Source: Bugulina stolonifera (lineage: Eukaryota > Bryozoa > Gymnolaemata > Cheilostomatida > Bugulidae). From it: a DNA stretch of 64,000 nucleotides. The notes below the pieces were generated by a model. It had not been told where the DNA came from. It saw only the letters and a list, made by a program, of their open reading frames with translations, and ran no database searches. Position numbers and translations under genes: made by a program. How positions within the stretch are numbered: the stretch's first letter is position 1; each line of letters starts with the position of its first letter. The stretch spans positions 24,281,233-24,345,232 of the forward strand of contig OW285188.1 in NCBI GenBank assembly GCA_935421135.1. The letters are read 5' to 3'. Shown one piece after another: positions 22,201 through 33,998 of the stretch.

Positions 22201-24237
22201 ATTGTATATACATGTATACACATGTACATTGTATATACATGTATACACATGTACATTGTATATACATGTATACACATGTACATTGTATATACATGTATAC
22301 ATATAATATCATGCATATCATGAAGAAAAAGGTTGAATGGCTTGGACATGAGGAACAGACAGAAAGAGAGAGAAGATTGATTCATCAGGTGAAAGAGAAA
22401 TGGAACACGAAATAAACTGGCCACCCAACACATCAGTAGAAAGGTAGCAGTTACCAAGAAAGACATGGTAGCCTGTAAGACTGAAGAGAAAGATAGAGAA
22501 GTAGATAGTTTACAATGTAGTTTTTCAGACAATAGGCGGGCACAGTATACACAGGTCACCAACTATGCAAACTGACACCATTGGTGAGTCGTACAAACAA
22601 TAACCCCAAACCCCAACAATTCAGTATTCACCGAGTGATGTTTGAACTAATATAAGAACTAATAGATCATACTTAATGGCAATCCCTTGTTCTTTGAGAG
22701 TCCAAACTCCGTTTGGACCTCGATAGTCTGGTATCTCAGCAGCTGTAGATATTCCAGCACCTGTATACACCACTAAATGTTGAGCTCTCTGAACAGCTGC
22801 TGCCAGCCGTAAGCATCTCTCTTCTAAAACATCTGGACTGTCTGGTAGCTAAAAGTATCGACGGTACCCAATCGTTACATCAACTAATTCAATACACCAT
22901 AGATTTACATACAAACACAACAGGAAATGCACAAAGCTGTAGGGCTATCATATCAATCTTTGAGATATTCACAGTAGTCCATGAGACTGCCAGTCAAACC
23001 ATTATATATTTCATATTCCTTTCATTCTTCAACCCAACAAGCTGGTGGAGTCATGAAGGCTGAGGTCAAGCAGGTAAATGAGCAGGTAGACTGAGCACAA
23101 CACAGGGCAATGAATTTCCAACTATGAATGCACAAATGCAGAAGCGCTAAATCAGCTACCAGACATTTAGCTATAAGTGTTGTTTATGAAAAGGCTCTCT
23201 ACCCACAACTATGCAAAAACATGTCTCCCATGGGACTTTATAAATACAAGACATTAGTGATCAGGACAAGTCACTACTGTTAACACATTTGCTTGAGCGA
23301 TTGAGTTTGTCTATTGGCTACACACACCTCTTCCATTCTGGATTTAGTCAAGTTCCTCTTTATTTCATTCTGTTTGCACCTTTGAACAACCTCTGGAGAG
23401 AATTCCAGTACTTCTTTATGTTCCGGCGTTCTGAGTTCCACGGGAATCTTGAGTATCCTCGATATCTAGAAATAATTGACATGTGATACCTCAGACTCGA
23501 CATGATAAAACCCATCTTTCCAGCGCTAACCACAGGAAGTTATGCTCCTAGAACAGACTATGAGCTCTGCATATACATGAATGTTATTGTATTTTATAAA
23601 ATGTATGAATATAATGGAGTATGGCAATCAGTCATGTGATCTTTAGCTAGCAGCTAACTTATATGTGCTCCCACGCACTGTGTGTGGCTGATGGTCCATA
23701 TAGAACAATTTGAAAAAAATTTGTTGACTTCTAAGATTGAATACGAGGGATACAAATCTAGACATCGTGCTAAATAGCTTAGACTGTATTGTAGCTGAAA
23801 GCTTTACCTATGAGCCTGCATAACGCAGATCAACTGATCATTGTTAAGACAACAATAAAAATGTAATCACTTAAAGGCTTTTTTACCTGGTTAATAATGA
23901 AAATTAATAGCAGGCCTAGGCCTACCTCTTTGTTGAGATTTCTGGGTGAATAAAATTCCAAGTAAAAAAAACACTGCAAATTGTGTATCAAACTGCTAAT
24001 CTGGCAGTGTGTGGAGCTTTCATGGCTATGCCCATTAACAATATTGGACAGATTCAAGTTTAATCTAAACATAAAACCCATTCCCCCCATCACCTCATCT
24101 TGGGCAAGGCATGTAATGTAATGTGTCAAATGATCAAATCTAACCTGCTTATATCTGGCTGATAGTTCTTCTTTCAACAGAATTTTTCCCAAGTCATGCA
24201 CCTTCTTGGCTGCTCTCTTACTTCCATTGCGTGACAT
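19291..24237 (-). CDS. SIRT7: NAD-dependent deacylase sirtuin-7 (SIRT7), 429 aa
   Basis: Class IV sirtuin: an NAD-dependent lysine deacetylase/deacylase of the nucleus and nucleolus, acting on histone and rDNA-linked substrates in other animals. Exons: 24237-24145, 23465-23328, 22848-22673, 21955-21883, 21561-21463, 21150-21004, 20898-20688, 20131-20065, 19576-19291; all in phase. Core motifs: GAGIST at 107-112, [24 protein letters not shown] at 167-171, catalytic His187 in EIHGN, zinc cysteines C195/C198 and C225/C228, and [12 protein letters not shown]. Residues S111 and H187 fall at the same numbers I recall for human SIRT7. The tail [12 protein letters not shown] matches the family, but the basic C-terminal end of vertebrate SIRT7 is missing; the model ends VLYLF. 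Introns 3 and 4 carry minisatellites. Confidence 0.95.
21791..21880. repeat. 20 bp minisatellite touching a SIRT7 splice donor
   Basis: Unit TAGTGTACTGGATATACATG, four full copies plus a half copy that ends two bases from the GT of the SIRT7 exon 4 donor (donor at 21881-21882 on the minus strand). The repeat edge therefore supplies part of the donor consensus GTAAGTAC. Confidence 0.9.
21994..22300. repeat. 27 bp minisatellite, 11 near-perfect copies, SIRT7 intron 3
   Basis: The unit starts ACATGTACATTGTATATACA and ends TGTATAC. Two copies, a 10 bp interruption, then nine further copies. The unit length is a multiple of three and lacks stops in many frames, so long spurious reading frames appear on both strands. 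The copies are almost identical, which implies recent expansion or ongoing homogenisation. Confidence 0.95.
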
Positions 24238-25587
24238 GGTAGCAATGTGTATAACAGTGTTAACATTGAGCAAAAAACCTTGCTTCAAAATTTTACATCC
24301 CCATGAGAACAGTTGGCCAGAAACGGTAAGTTATTGAGTTGATCTGAAACAAAAAACATGATATTTAAATGCTGCAGCTGTTTAAACTCTTATCATAAAT
24401 ACAGCAATTTCAGCGTTAGCACCAATATGTGAAAAATTTGCTCAAAGGCGAAACAGATCAGATTTCATAAGCCTTGTATCAGAAACAAGCTCAGTGGGAG
24501 TCACTGTGAGAAACCTAAACTAAACACCTCACAACATTTGGAATGCGAAATAATCGAGTTATTTAAAATATTAATATAATAATAATAGGCTACATTTATA
24601 TTAATTATCATGATTATGATCATTAGGCCCTGTGTAGGCCCTACACTAGTCCACCAAGAATAGAATGTAGAAATGTTTGAAAATAATTTATTTTTATATT
24701 TTGTTCTAACTCAACTGGCAAGTCAGTTCACAGTTCGTACTCACACTGAGATGTGACACTCCACTGTCCTGTGACTAAATTATTTTTTTATTATTATTAT
24801 TATAATAATTGTTATTATATTATAATTACAATATGAATATAAGAATAATATTATAATTATTATTTTAATTTCATTTTTAAATTAATTTTTTATTAAATTC
24901 AATTGAATTATATTTCCGTTAAAATTGTAAGCTATCTGATTTGTTCCAATGATTTAAATGCTCACGACCAAATAGCTCCTCTTGGTAGCGTTCGCAATAA
25001 CTTGTACCATCATCAAAATCAAGCCCAAAGGAAGGGAAACTGAAGCTTGATGGCCATTTTTCCCAGTTGTAGTTTATCCAAAATTTCTATTTTGCCTATG
25101 GCCTATGTTTCAAATGTCCGGAGAGATTAGATTGCAAGAGTTCATGAAATCCCCCGTTTATTAACCTCGAAGTCACTTTAGGTTCTTGGTATACTGACTA
25201 ATTGCGATTTCTTCTTTATCATGATACAACAACTTCAAATTTAGTACTGCCTATTATTGACACCGAAATTGTCTTCTCCCTTAATCTTGAGAGAGGATAA
25301 CTTAATAGGATGAATAACTTGAAATTTACCATTGTAAAGAAAATATCATGTTAATATATTTCCTCTGTGGTCTGTGATTAGAACTTACTGACCATGACAT
25401 CACAGACTCACCCTTGCGTATATTATTACAAAATCTGAATGCACTGGGGTGACTGGTGGGTTGCCTTCCTATTGTGGCCTGGGGTACTGTGTGTTGCGGA
25501 CTTCTAGCCAAGTATGGGTGTTTTGTTGTTAGTGGGCCTGAAAGGAAGGGAATTGCTGTTCAACCTGTCCAGTTAGTCATTGTCAAC

Positions 25588-25729
25588 CAGTAGAGGAGGT
25601 TATACTCCAAACACTATTTATCAGTAACAATATTATAACTACATGTAACGTAACAGTATAAAGGAGGTTATACTCCGAATCCTAATAGTGGACTAACTCA
25701 TACCAGTAGAGGAGGTTTTTCTCCAAACG
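25588..25729. repeat. Three spaced copies of an AGGAGGTTATACTCC-type motif
   Basis: CAGTAGAGGAGGTTATACTC, a diverged middle copy and a third copy with TTTTT in place of TATA occur at about 25588, 25653 and 25702. Each has the small palindrome GGAG...CTCC. Confidence 0.6.
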
Positions 25730-26148
25730 CTTAGCAGTACATTATAGAAGCAGGAAATAACGGAGGCAAAAGGTCAGTTTTTAAATTTAATTAAATGAGT
25801 TTCTAATATTATAATACTAGTGTATAATTGAATATTGTTTTGCTAATAACAGTGTATGTACAGTGTATACATGATTGTGTGTAATTAAATGTTTTGATAC
25901 AATGCTTTTAATAATTTTTGTAACTTGTAGACTTCACGGTGTATATGGGAATAAATAATACATTTACTCATATCATCAGTTAGATTTCTTCACCGGAACT
26001 CCTGCATCTACTAACTAACCCCTAGCAACATTTCACAAAGTTGCTATAACCATAATACATTGTACTTGTACATGCCTCCAAAATCAGTCAGTATCTGAGT
26101 ATGACGTAACTGGTAGACTGGTATATAGTGCACCATTAGTCCTTAGAT

Positions 26149-26588
26149 CAGGGGTTCCCAACCTTTTTTAGCCGAATTACGTATCCCTTTGTAGCAAACA
26201 ACGCATCCCTTTGTAAAACTGTGTTTCATCAAGGATACCTTTGGTTTAACTATTGTGTATACACAATACATTATCAAAATGTGTCACTTAAACAGGTAAA
26301 CAAATGCAGCATGGTATGAAATTTTCATTTATCAATTGCCTAATGATAACTACGTAATACTACTTTCATTAATTGTAGTGTTTTATGGCTTTTACACCGG
26401 TGTAGCTCAACTTCATTTGCATCAGTGAGCCATTTGATGTTCAGTTCAGTAATATATAATGATAATTTATAATTGATGTAAACAAAAATCATTGTCAAAA
26501 ATGTATTAAGTTGATAACTTGTTTTGTACCCCCTAGATTTCTAAAATGTGCCCCTAGGGGTACATGTATCCCAGGTTGGGAACCCCTG
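26149..26588. mobile_element. hAT-type MITE, 440 bp, with 8 bp target-site duplication
   Basis: Terminal inverted repeats CAGGGGTTCCCAACC (left) and GGTTGGGAACCCCTG (right) are exact complements. They are flanked by a perfect 8 bp direct repeat CCTTAGAT at 26141-26148 and 26589-26596. A CAGGGGT-type end and 8 bp duplication are the hallmarks of hAT (Charlie-like) elements. There is no transposase frame, so it is non-autonomous. It looks complete and fairly young. Confidence 0.93.
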
Positions 26589-28243
26589 CCTTAGATGAAT
26601 CTTCTTTGCAGTCGTACATATAGCAGAAATTCAAATATAGCTATTAACAATAAGAGTGAAGTGGTAGAGAGGCATCATGCTAAGACATTATACCTGTACA
26701 GGGAGAGCCTAACATGATTGCAACCATGTTTCATCATCACTGAAAAAGTGTCTGAGACAACTTGTATGTATTATGGGAATGAACAAAACTTACGTCTGCA
26801 TGCAAATTTTGTTTAAAACCACTGATTTGTTATTGTAGTACTCTGGGAGATCCGGTTTGTAACATGGCTGGTAGTAACGTTGTTGAAGCTACATGTTCAT
26901 GTAAGATTGATAACATGTTTTAGTGTATTTTTCTGGACAAAACTTAGACTGAAATCTGTTTTTGGGAATATTACACCCATATCTTGAAGCAGGATTTGCC
27001 ATATCAGAACCAGGGGACAGATATCCAAATCTAAATCTAAAAATATTATTCATCAGTGGATACAATCATAGCGATGTGAATAAGCTGGTTTATAGTTTCA
27101 AATCCTATTTAACCTGTCAAGTTGTCCAATGGAGAAGTTGTGGTAAAAACAGTGAAAATTTATGATAACATAGTAAGTTGTAATATATTCTCATAAATCT
27201 GCTCTAAGAACTGAGCCTTTGTATGTACATGTATATAACACACTCTAAAACGTGTTGAGCTATTGATTTTCCCAATATGTTTCTCTATAGATACGTAAAC
27301 TATATTTTATTTTTGCTATTCATATTGAATGCTCACTTTTACTGATTATGATGATGCAGTACTGTTTTTTCATCATTTCCAATATTTCAATTTGCTGGAA
27401 CAGTCTTCATACAAGATTTAATTCGAAATGTTTTGTGTACAAGTAAACAGCTTACCACATTACTGATAATATAAATTGAACTCCATTTTGCCATTATTTA
27501 ATGTAGACCAATCACAAAGTAAGTTTCATCTCTATGACAAAATTATTCCCCAAAATCATTTGCATTATAGATCACAGTAATATTAGTTTGTGAAATGATA
27601 GTTGTGTGTCTATTTTACTTTTCATACATACAATCATATCATTCAGTGGATTGCATACTGTACATGCATATAGCACATAACATAATCATATCACTCAGCT
27701 GTCCAATAAATTATAATACAGACTTGTACTAGTTTGGTCAAACTTGTGGCAGTTGTTGAACTATTAGCTGATTCTGATCGTCTCGGTCATGTCTACAATT
27801 TAAACATATGCTGTCATGTGGCAACATGATGTCATCATGATAGCTACATGGGTTTAGTCATGAACATTCATTAGCTAGGGAAGATGGTATGTAGTTGTCC
27901 TCCCTCTTAAAAAAGAAAATAAGGAGGACAACTTTCAATTTATAAACAATAGGTCCAAACTTTGGTCCCTGTTCCTACTGATGAAAGTCTATTTTGTTCT
28001 ATTAAGTATTAACTCAACACAAAGGATCAAGGTGGTATAGGCCATAGGGTACTTACTCGTAATGTACAAAGCAATTACTTACACACCCATGGTCTCTTAT
28101 TATCTCATGTGCTTTACAATTATAAGACAAAACAATATTATAATAAAAAAAATGTAGCTCAAATGTAACATAATATCTGTGTCTGTCCGTTCTTAGTGGT
28201 GATCACCACTAAGAATTGAACCACTGTAGACTCCAGTGAAAAT

Positions 28244-30477
28244 TCATACTTTTTCGGTTGCTTGTTGACTCTCAACTGAGACCAATTTCTTTTGCTTCGC
28301 TTTCTTTGATTTTTTCTCAGGTAAGCCAGGCCCGTCATCTTTCTTTGAATCAATACTTTTTTGGTTTGGAGCTCTATTTTTAGCATCCAGCATTTCAACA
28401 TGTGGATTAGTGTATTCAGATGAATCTGTGTCTGTCCGTTTTGTTTTTCCTGAACCGGCATCTTGAAATGAAGCTACATGGAGATATTTAGCTCCACTCC
28501 TCCTGGATTTTTTCCGTAACTCTTCTACAATTATAAAGTATTGAGGACGATTACAATGCATTGATTGGCACGTCAGGTTCTCTCTCAATTAAGCGTGTAC
28601 AACATACTCGTAATTATGTAGTGTTGGCAGGGCGGTAGCGCCCTAAGAAATGTTGGTGGGGCCAAAATATTAGTCCAGGGGGCCGCCTAGGCCCCTGGCT
28701 GGGTCCGGGGTAGCGCCCCGACCGCCGACGCCCTGAGAGTATTTTTCAGAAAAATAGAGCAAATTTGAAGCAGTTCAGGTTTATGAAATATACCTGTGTA
28801 GTAACATTAAATATAACCCAGCCTCATACATATATATGCATGTACATGTATACATTGTGTCTGTTCACAATGATGACTGAACATAAATCATTCAACTCTA
28901 ACGACATTTACAAATACTTTACTCCTTTACAATGATGAAAAACATGCAATGAAATGAAGTAGAGCTAACGAATTTACAAAAAGCAGCTGAAAGCATGTGT
29001 TTCTTTCCTACCATAAAGATATTTCTTATTTCTCCCTATAAGATTGAATGCCTGAGTAAATATATTGACAACAATGTAGGGCAGACAGATCCAAATGTAG
29101 GGCCGAATCCAAAAAAGTTTGTTCAATTGAAAACTAATATAACTGTTTAGATTTTCAAGGTTGATATTTTTTAACACACCCAGTACATGGATTGTGTATA
29201 CTTCTTATACTGTATACTGAAATAGTCTTGAAATTTAGATTTATCTCCTCTGACAGTTATTCAATATCTAAAATGTAACATAATTGTAGTTAAGTACGGT
29301 AGTATTTAGAATTTCCTGATATAAAAATGTTTAGCACACTTATTATTACCATATCCTTACATATTTTGTATACTCCACGAATAGGAAAATGGAAGAAACT
29401 TTAAACACTGATCTGACCATGATATTAAATTGACTACATTTCGACTTTGCAATGCCGAAAGTTGAGCCGGCCAGGCCGCACGGCCGTATAGGGCACTACG
29501 GCCCCGAGTATTGGTGTCATCATGATCATTACCTATGCCAACAATGTGGTAACATTAATTAACAAATTCAGGTTCAAGTTTCTTATCCTCTTATCCGTGT
29601 TTTGAGTGAAATGGTAATATTATGACCAAATTTAAGATTCCTACATTCTACATGTATGTGAATAGTTGTGCAATTAAGAGTTGCCTGCAATAACTCAAGC
29701 AATAACTACACTAACATACTCTCCCAACTACACTACTACAACTACATACTGTAGCTACGCTTTAGGAGAAGATAAATCCAAACTTACTAGATATCTTTGT
29801 ATGCTGAACATCTATGCATGTTTTTCCATGACACCTCTTGAAACAAGCCACTTCATATAAATACATAAGGACAATGATGGCCAGTACAGCCATGCTGGCA
29901 CTGACCAGGAGAAAGACAATGGCCCTAGCTGGCACTGAAAGTAAAATAATGTACATAATACCAGCAATATTTTTTAATATATTTTTGTGACTGTTGTGAA
30001 TTTAGTGACAGGAGCTGGGCTCAGAGTGAAAGAGCTCACAGGAGTGTATGGAACTTGAACCTACAAATTAGCAAGTTGGCCAAGTTGCCACCCTAATGCA
30101 GCAAAGTATAACCTCTCTGCAATTATTTTGGTGGTAAATGCTTTACAACACTTTCCAAAGACAGCACACTGAAACTGTGATAACCTTGCAACACCCTTAG
30201 TTATTAGCCAGGCTAATGAGCAACAGTTGATCAAGCCAATGATCTCTAGTGTTTTAGTCAGAGATATAAAATAGTAATAATGCTCATGTTAGTGAGAGTA
30301 CATACAGTTTCCAAATAGTTGATCTCTAAAATGGTAGACTTCTTTCTCAGTAACTGCCAGTACACCAGAGGTGTTGCTGATGTTGTTATGGGTATAATCG
30401 ATTACTCTAGATATATTCTCACTTATCAGTCTAAAGGTGGAGGTAGAAAGGTTAGGTGCTGCTGTAGTATAATCCAT
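28244..30477 (-). CDS. Unrecognised single-pass membrane protein with N-glycosylation sites (199 aa)
   Basis: Three exons in phase: 30477-30306, 29934-29788, 28524-28244. Residues 1-57 (MDYTTAAPNLSTSTF...) hold four N-x-S/T sites (NLS, NIS, NIS, NTS) and no signal peptide. About residues 58-84 form one hydrophobic helix (PARAIVFLLVSASMAVLAII). It is followed by a Cys-containing juxtamembrane stretch (VACFKRCHGKTC) and a Lys/Ser-rich tail (KKSKKAKQKK). The layout suggests an N-out, C-in plasma-membrane protein with a basic cytoplasmic tail. I do not recognise the family. The start is the first ATG in the first exon; further 5' exons are possible. Confidence 0.6.
28621..28740. repeat. GC-rich island in an AT-rich intron, repeat-like
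   Basis: A GC-rich block with small inverted words (GGCGGTAGCGCCC, GGGGCCGCC) within an intron of the membrane-protein gene. A second, shorter GC-rich block is at 29461-29510. Both look like pieces of a mobile element rather than native intron. Confidence 0.4.
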
Positions 30478-31157
30478 CACAAGAATCTTTATAAAGAACA
30501 AGATGAAATTATATTATTAATTTATAATAAAGAGCTCAAAAATGATCATTTCAAATATTCAACAAAGAAATCTTCAAGTCATCAATACAACGATTTCTAT
30601 TGTTGAGGGAATATTAAAAACTACAATCAAAACCATTTTTACTATTATAAACAACAATGTTTACCATGTCCAATATTATAGTATTACTACAATAATTATA
30701 CTAATATGATCATTTTACATACAAATGTAGCCCATAAATGATACTGCAATATAATATTAATGAACCTAAACCACTGAAAAACATTCAAAAACTATATAAC
30801 AACCATGTGCTTCAATTTTCATTTCCATTGTAAAATGGAAAAAATAAGAATACTTAAATCTATAGTAAAATAACTGTATCACAATCATGAGATACACTGT
30901 GATTTGCCACTTCAATAACACTAACGTAATATCAATAATAGAAAATAATATCATTGAAATAATTAAAAATATTCACTAAACTTAATCTATAATTACCTGT
31001 ATATGATATTAAAATAATAATAATATCTATGCAACATGTATGTGTAATATAATGCTAGAGATTGGCTTTGGTCTACATTACAAATAGTAAAATAATGATT
31101 TAGAAAATATCATATTTTAATATAATTAGCCGTGAACATTGCACTGGGCTGCAATGG
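30478..31157. other. 680 bp spacer between the membrane-protein gene and innexin 1
   Basis: Very AT-rich; it should contain the 3' UTR of innexin 1 (ATTAAA on the minus strand at 31116-31121) and the promoter of the membrane-protein gene. Nothing else seen. Confidence 0.5.
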
Positions 31158-32977
31158 CTAGACATCCATAGGTGGTGGGGCGTAATTTATGGGTGGCATA
31201 GACCCTTGGCTAGCGTTCATGGGGATGTCCGCATCTCTAGACATCAGCACCTTAGCAGGTTTATAATGCTTTTTATAGAACTCAAACATAGCGCCGATGA
31301 TCTCCGCAGTTATGACATCATTGGTGTTCTTCGCCATAAGTCGAAGGGCAAAGACGCCATCTTGCCGCAGATACTCATTGACAAACTGCCTAACTAGTCT
31401 CTCATCTGTTGGATTATACTTTTTAATTTTGTTCATAATTCTCAGGTATTTTCTCAAATAAGTAACTCGGTTCATCGAGAAGAGAGTCCATAACATATAA
31501 ACAAACCCGATTATGGTAACTAAGGCTATAAACAGGATCCAGAACCACAAGAATATGTATATTTTCTCATTGAACAAGTTGATTGGTAGAGTACATTGTA
31601 CGGTATAATCGTGTACGTTCTGCATCTGTCTAATCTGAAAGTCGCATAAGGTTATCCTTGGAAACATTCGGTTATTTGTAGGTCTCTTGTGCCAGACATC
31701 ACTAAGGACTTCGTAACCATAAAGGAGGTACCCATGCTTGTCATTTGATATAAACTCATTGAGCAGCCAGAACTGGCCAAGAGCATTGAGAATGTACAGA
31801 AGCTTGACAAACAGGTTCAAAGTAATCAGGTAATTTCCGTACAACTTTCCAACAGGACAGCAGCAATAGCGAGCAACTGCTTGGAGACATTGCCGAATCC
31901 TACCTTTTCGATACTCGCGTTGGTAGGCCAAAGCTCTATCAAAATGTCGACATATAAATTTAATAGTTTTGTCTCTGATGTCAGGGTTAATATGTTCTAC
32001 TCCCGACACAAGCAACACCATCCTGTTTATATCTATACCGAATGTGCTGTTATGAGCCGACCATATGATGCTGGGGGTGTAGAAACAGAGGGTCTGTAAC
32101 AACAGTACTAGTGGTATCCACTGGTAGTAACCAACTATCTCGTCTCTCGGAACATCTGCAAGTTCAACAGCATTTGATTCATCTTATGGTAGTTGTGTAT
32201 AAGTGGGGATAATCGAGTAAAAATGGCCAAAAATTCACATTGTGCAATAAAACAGCCGAAAATTGATGGGTAGATACTACAGCGGTCAATTAGTTAAACA
32301 TTAAACTTACGAAATTTTCTTGGCACAATCTGCATTGGTACAAAGTAGGTGTTGCTAATCCAGCAGATGTGGTTGGTGTATTCTATCATTGGGTCAGTGA
32401 ATGTGGCAGGGGTCCAGCAGGATATAGGGTCACCGACATATTGCTTAGTGCTTGTTACCTACAGTATTGCCAGAGTCACTCCACAATCAGGTTAGCAAAA
32501 TACATTTATAATAATGCAGGAATGAAGGAAACACACCTTTTAGCAACATCACTGCTTTATGAAATTCCACAGTCACTACTTCATAATAAACAAACCTAAT
32601 ACTGAATATTAACAGCGGTATATAAGTGCTTACCACTACAAACACTACCAGTATCACCACTGTGTATCGATGACTACATCTATCAAAGAAATCGTCATCC
32701 CAGCGGAGAGAGAATTTGCCAACCTTTGTCACGGCTTCCAAGAAGCCGGACATGCTAAAAATGAAAGAGTAAGTATATCTAAACATTCACAAGAGACGCG
32801 GTTACAAATATCAAGACACTACATTACTTCAGAAATATCTCAGGCCCACATGGTCAAAGATTGAGATATAAATAAAAATCTACAATATATAAAGCTACAG
32901 GAGCAGTTTGGGAATTGAAATAATATAAATTTCGAAATTATATATACAAATACTTACGTATAACCAAGCTCCTCCAT
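31158..32977 (-). CDS. inx: Innexin 1 (gap-junction channel protein), 428 aa
   Basis: Innexins are four-pass membrane proteins that form invertebrate gap junctions and hemichannels. Exons: 32977-32958, 32754-32634, 32458-32311, 32155-31158, in phase. Family marks: RWDDDFFDR, a first helix, extracellular loop 1 with cysteines C61 and C79, the YYQWIP signature at 106-111, loop 2 with LCDF and VQCTLPIN, then IFLWFWILF as the last helix. The C-terminus is cytoplasmic and ends [12 protein letters not shown]. The 20 bp first exon (MEELGYT) is inferred from an ATG, donor and phase match; the alternative is the in-frame ATG at 32753, one codon into exon 2. Unlike innexins 2 and 3, the second half from YYQW onward is a single exon, and one intron sits inside the first helix. 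Confidence 0.95.
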
Positions 32978-33998
32978 TTTACTACAATATCTGCCAAACT
33001 AAGTATAAGTAAAGTGCCAACATACTCGCAATCAATGTATGACTGCACATAAATAGGGTATTATATCTAAATGTTAAACTAAACAACTGTTTAGGTATGT
33101 ACGCCTCATATTATTGTATAATAACTACAAGTAAGCACCAATACACTGATATTTAATATAATAAGTAGATATAGAAGGAGTAACCTCAAGTATTTGTTGT
33201 TCTAATAAATTCCTGCTACCTATCACTACACCCTAATTATCTAACTTACAAGATAATTAGATAAAGTTGCTATTGTTTGTAGGGGAAATGAAAAGCTCAA
33301 CATATGGTTGAATTCATTATTCACTGAGAGAAAGGTACTTGCATATGCAAACAGAAAGGTACCTGTATATATGCAAACAGAAAGGTACCTGCATATGCAA
33401 ACACTGCTACTAGGCTAGTGCAGCAAAGGCAAAATTGAAAAAAAAATGCACTGGCTTAAAAAAGTAATTATTTATGCATATATATAAGTAATATAAGTAA
33501 TAAATATATTATAGTAATATACAATGTACATGCATGGAGGTCAACATTACAGGTCATGTTGCACTGTAATGAATCAATTTGTGACTCGGTATCAAATCGG
33601 CTATATGATATACTGTACTATATGACATATACTGTAAAATACATGTTAGCAGTAAAATTTCAATGTTATTTTTTAATACTTTAACGTACTGTAGAATCCA
33701 CAGATAAGGTTTATGGTTAATATTGAACCTGTTGCTATGACATGTACAGTGTACATGGTACATTTAACTCTTGAAAGAAAATTAAACATAAGAGGGTAGA
33801 CTCGGCGTGCACAGACTTCAGTTGGTACATTATTTGTTAACATAATATACATATGCAGGTTTTAGAGATATTATGTAAGGTGCAGATTATACCTACTAGT
33901 TTAGCAGTACTCTCTCATGAATAAACAAATACTCTGATCCAATATTGACATTATAATATTTATTCAATACCATTGCTAACAACACAATTACAAAAAGT
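32978..33998. other. 1 kb spacer between innexin 1 and innexin 2
   Basis: AT-rich. It contains a short triplicate (GCAAACAGAAAGGTACCT-like) near 33335-33400 and the innexin 2 polyadenylation signal (AATAAA, minus, 33959-33964). No gene seen. Confidence 0.6.

Larger units (their letters stand above)
24238..28243. other. 4 kb intergenic region upstream of SIRT7
   Basis: AT-rich, with low-complexity A/T runs at 24780-24900. It contains a hAT-type MITE (26149-26588), a triplicated motif (25588-25729) and an inverted repeat near 27892-27932 (AGTTGTCCTCC / GGAGGACAACT). Short open frames such as 26962-27165 show no recognisable domain or splice pattern. No gene called. Confidence 0.6.

Noticed and set aside
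21791..22300. Possible CRISPR-like array
   Set aside because: Units are contiguous tandem copies with no unique spacers, in an animal genome.
22320..22415. [17 protein letters not shown] segment resembling the tail of reverse-transcriptase polyproteins
   Set aside because: Too short, purine-rich low-complexity DNA next to a minisatellite, and no upstream polymerase motifs.
21790..22562. Long reading frames on both strands with Tyr-Met-Cys-Ile-His-Val repeats
   Set aside because: They are translations of the 27 bp and 20 bp minisatellites inside SIRT7 introns; open in several frames at once only because the unit is a multiple of three.
26962..27165. 67-codon plus-strand frame in the SIRT7 upstream region
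   Set aside because: Single short frame with no domain, splice pattern or conserved context.
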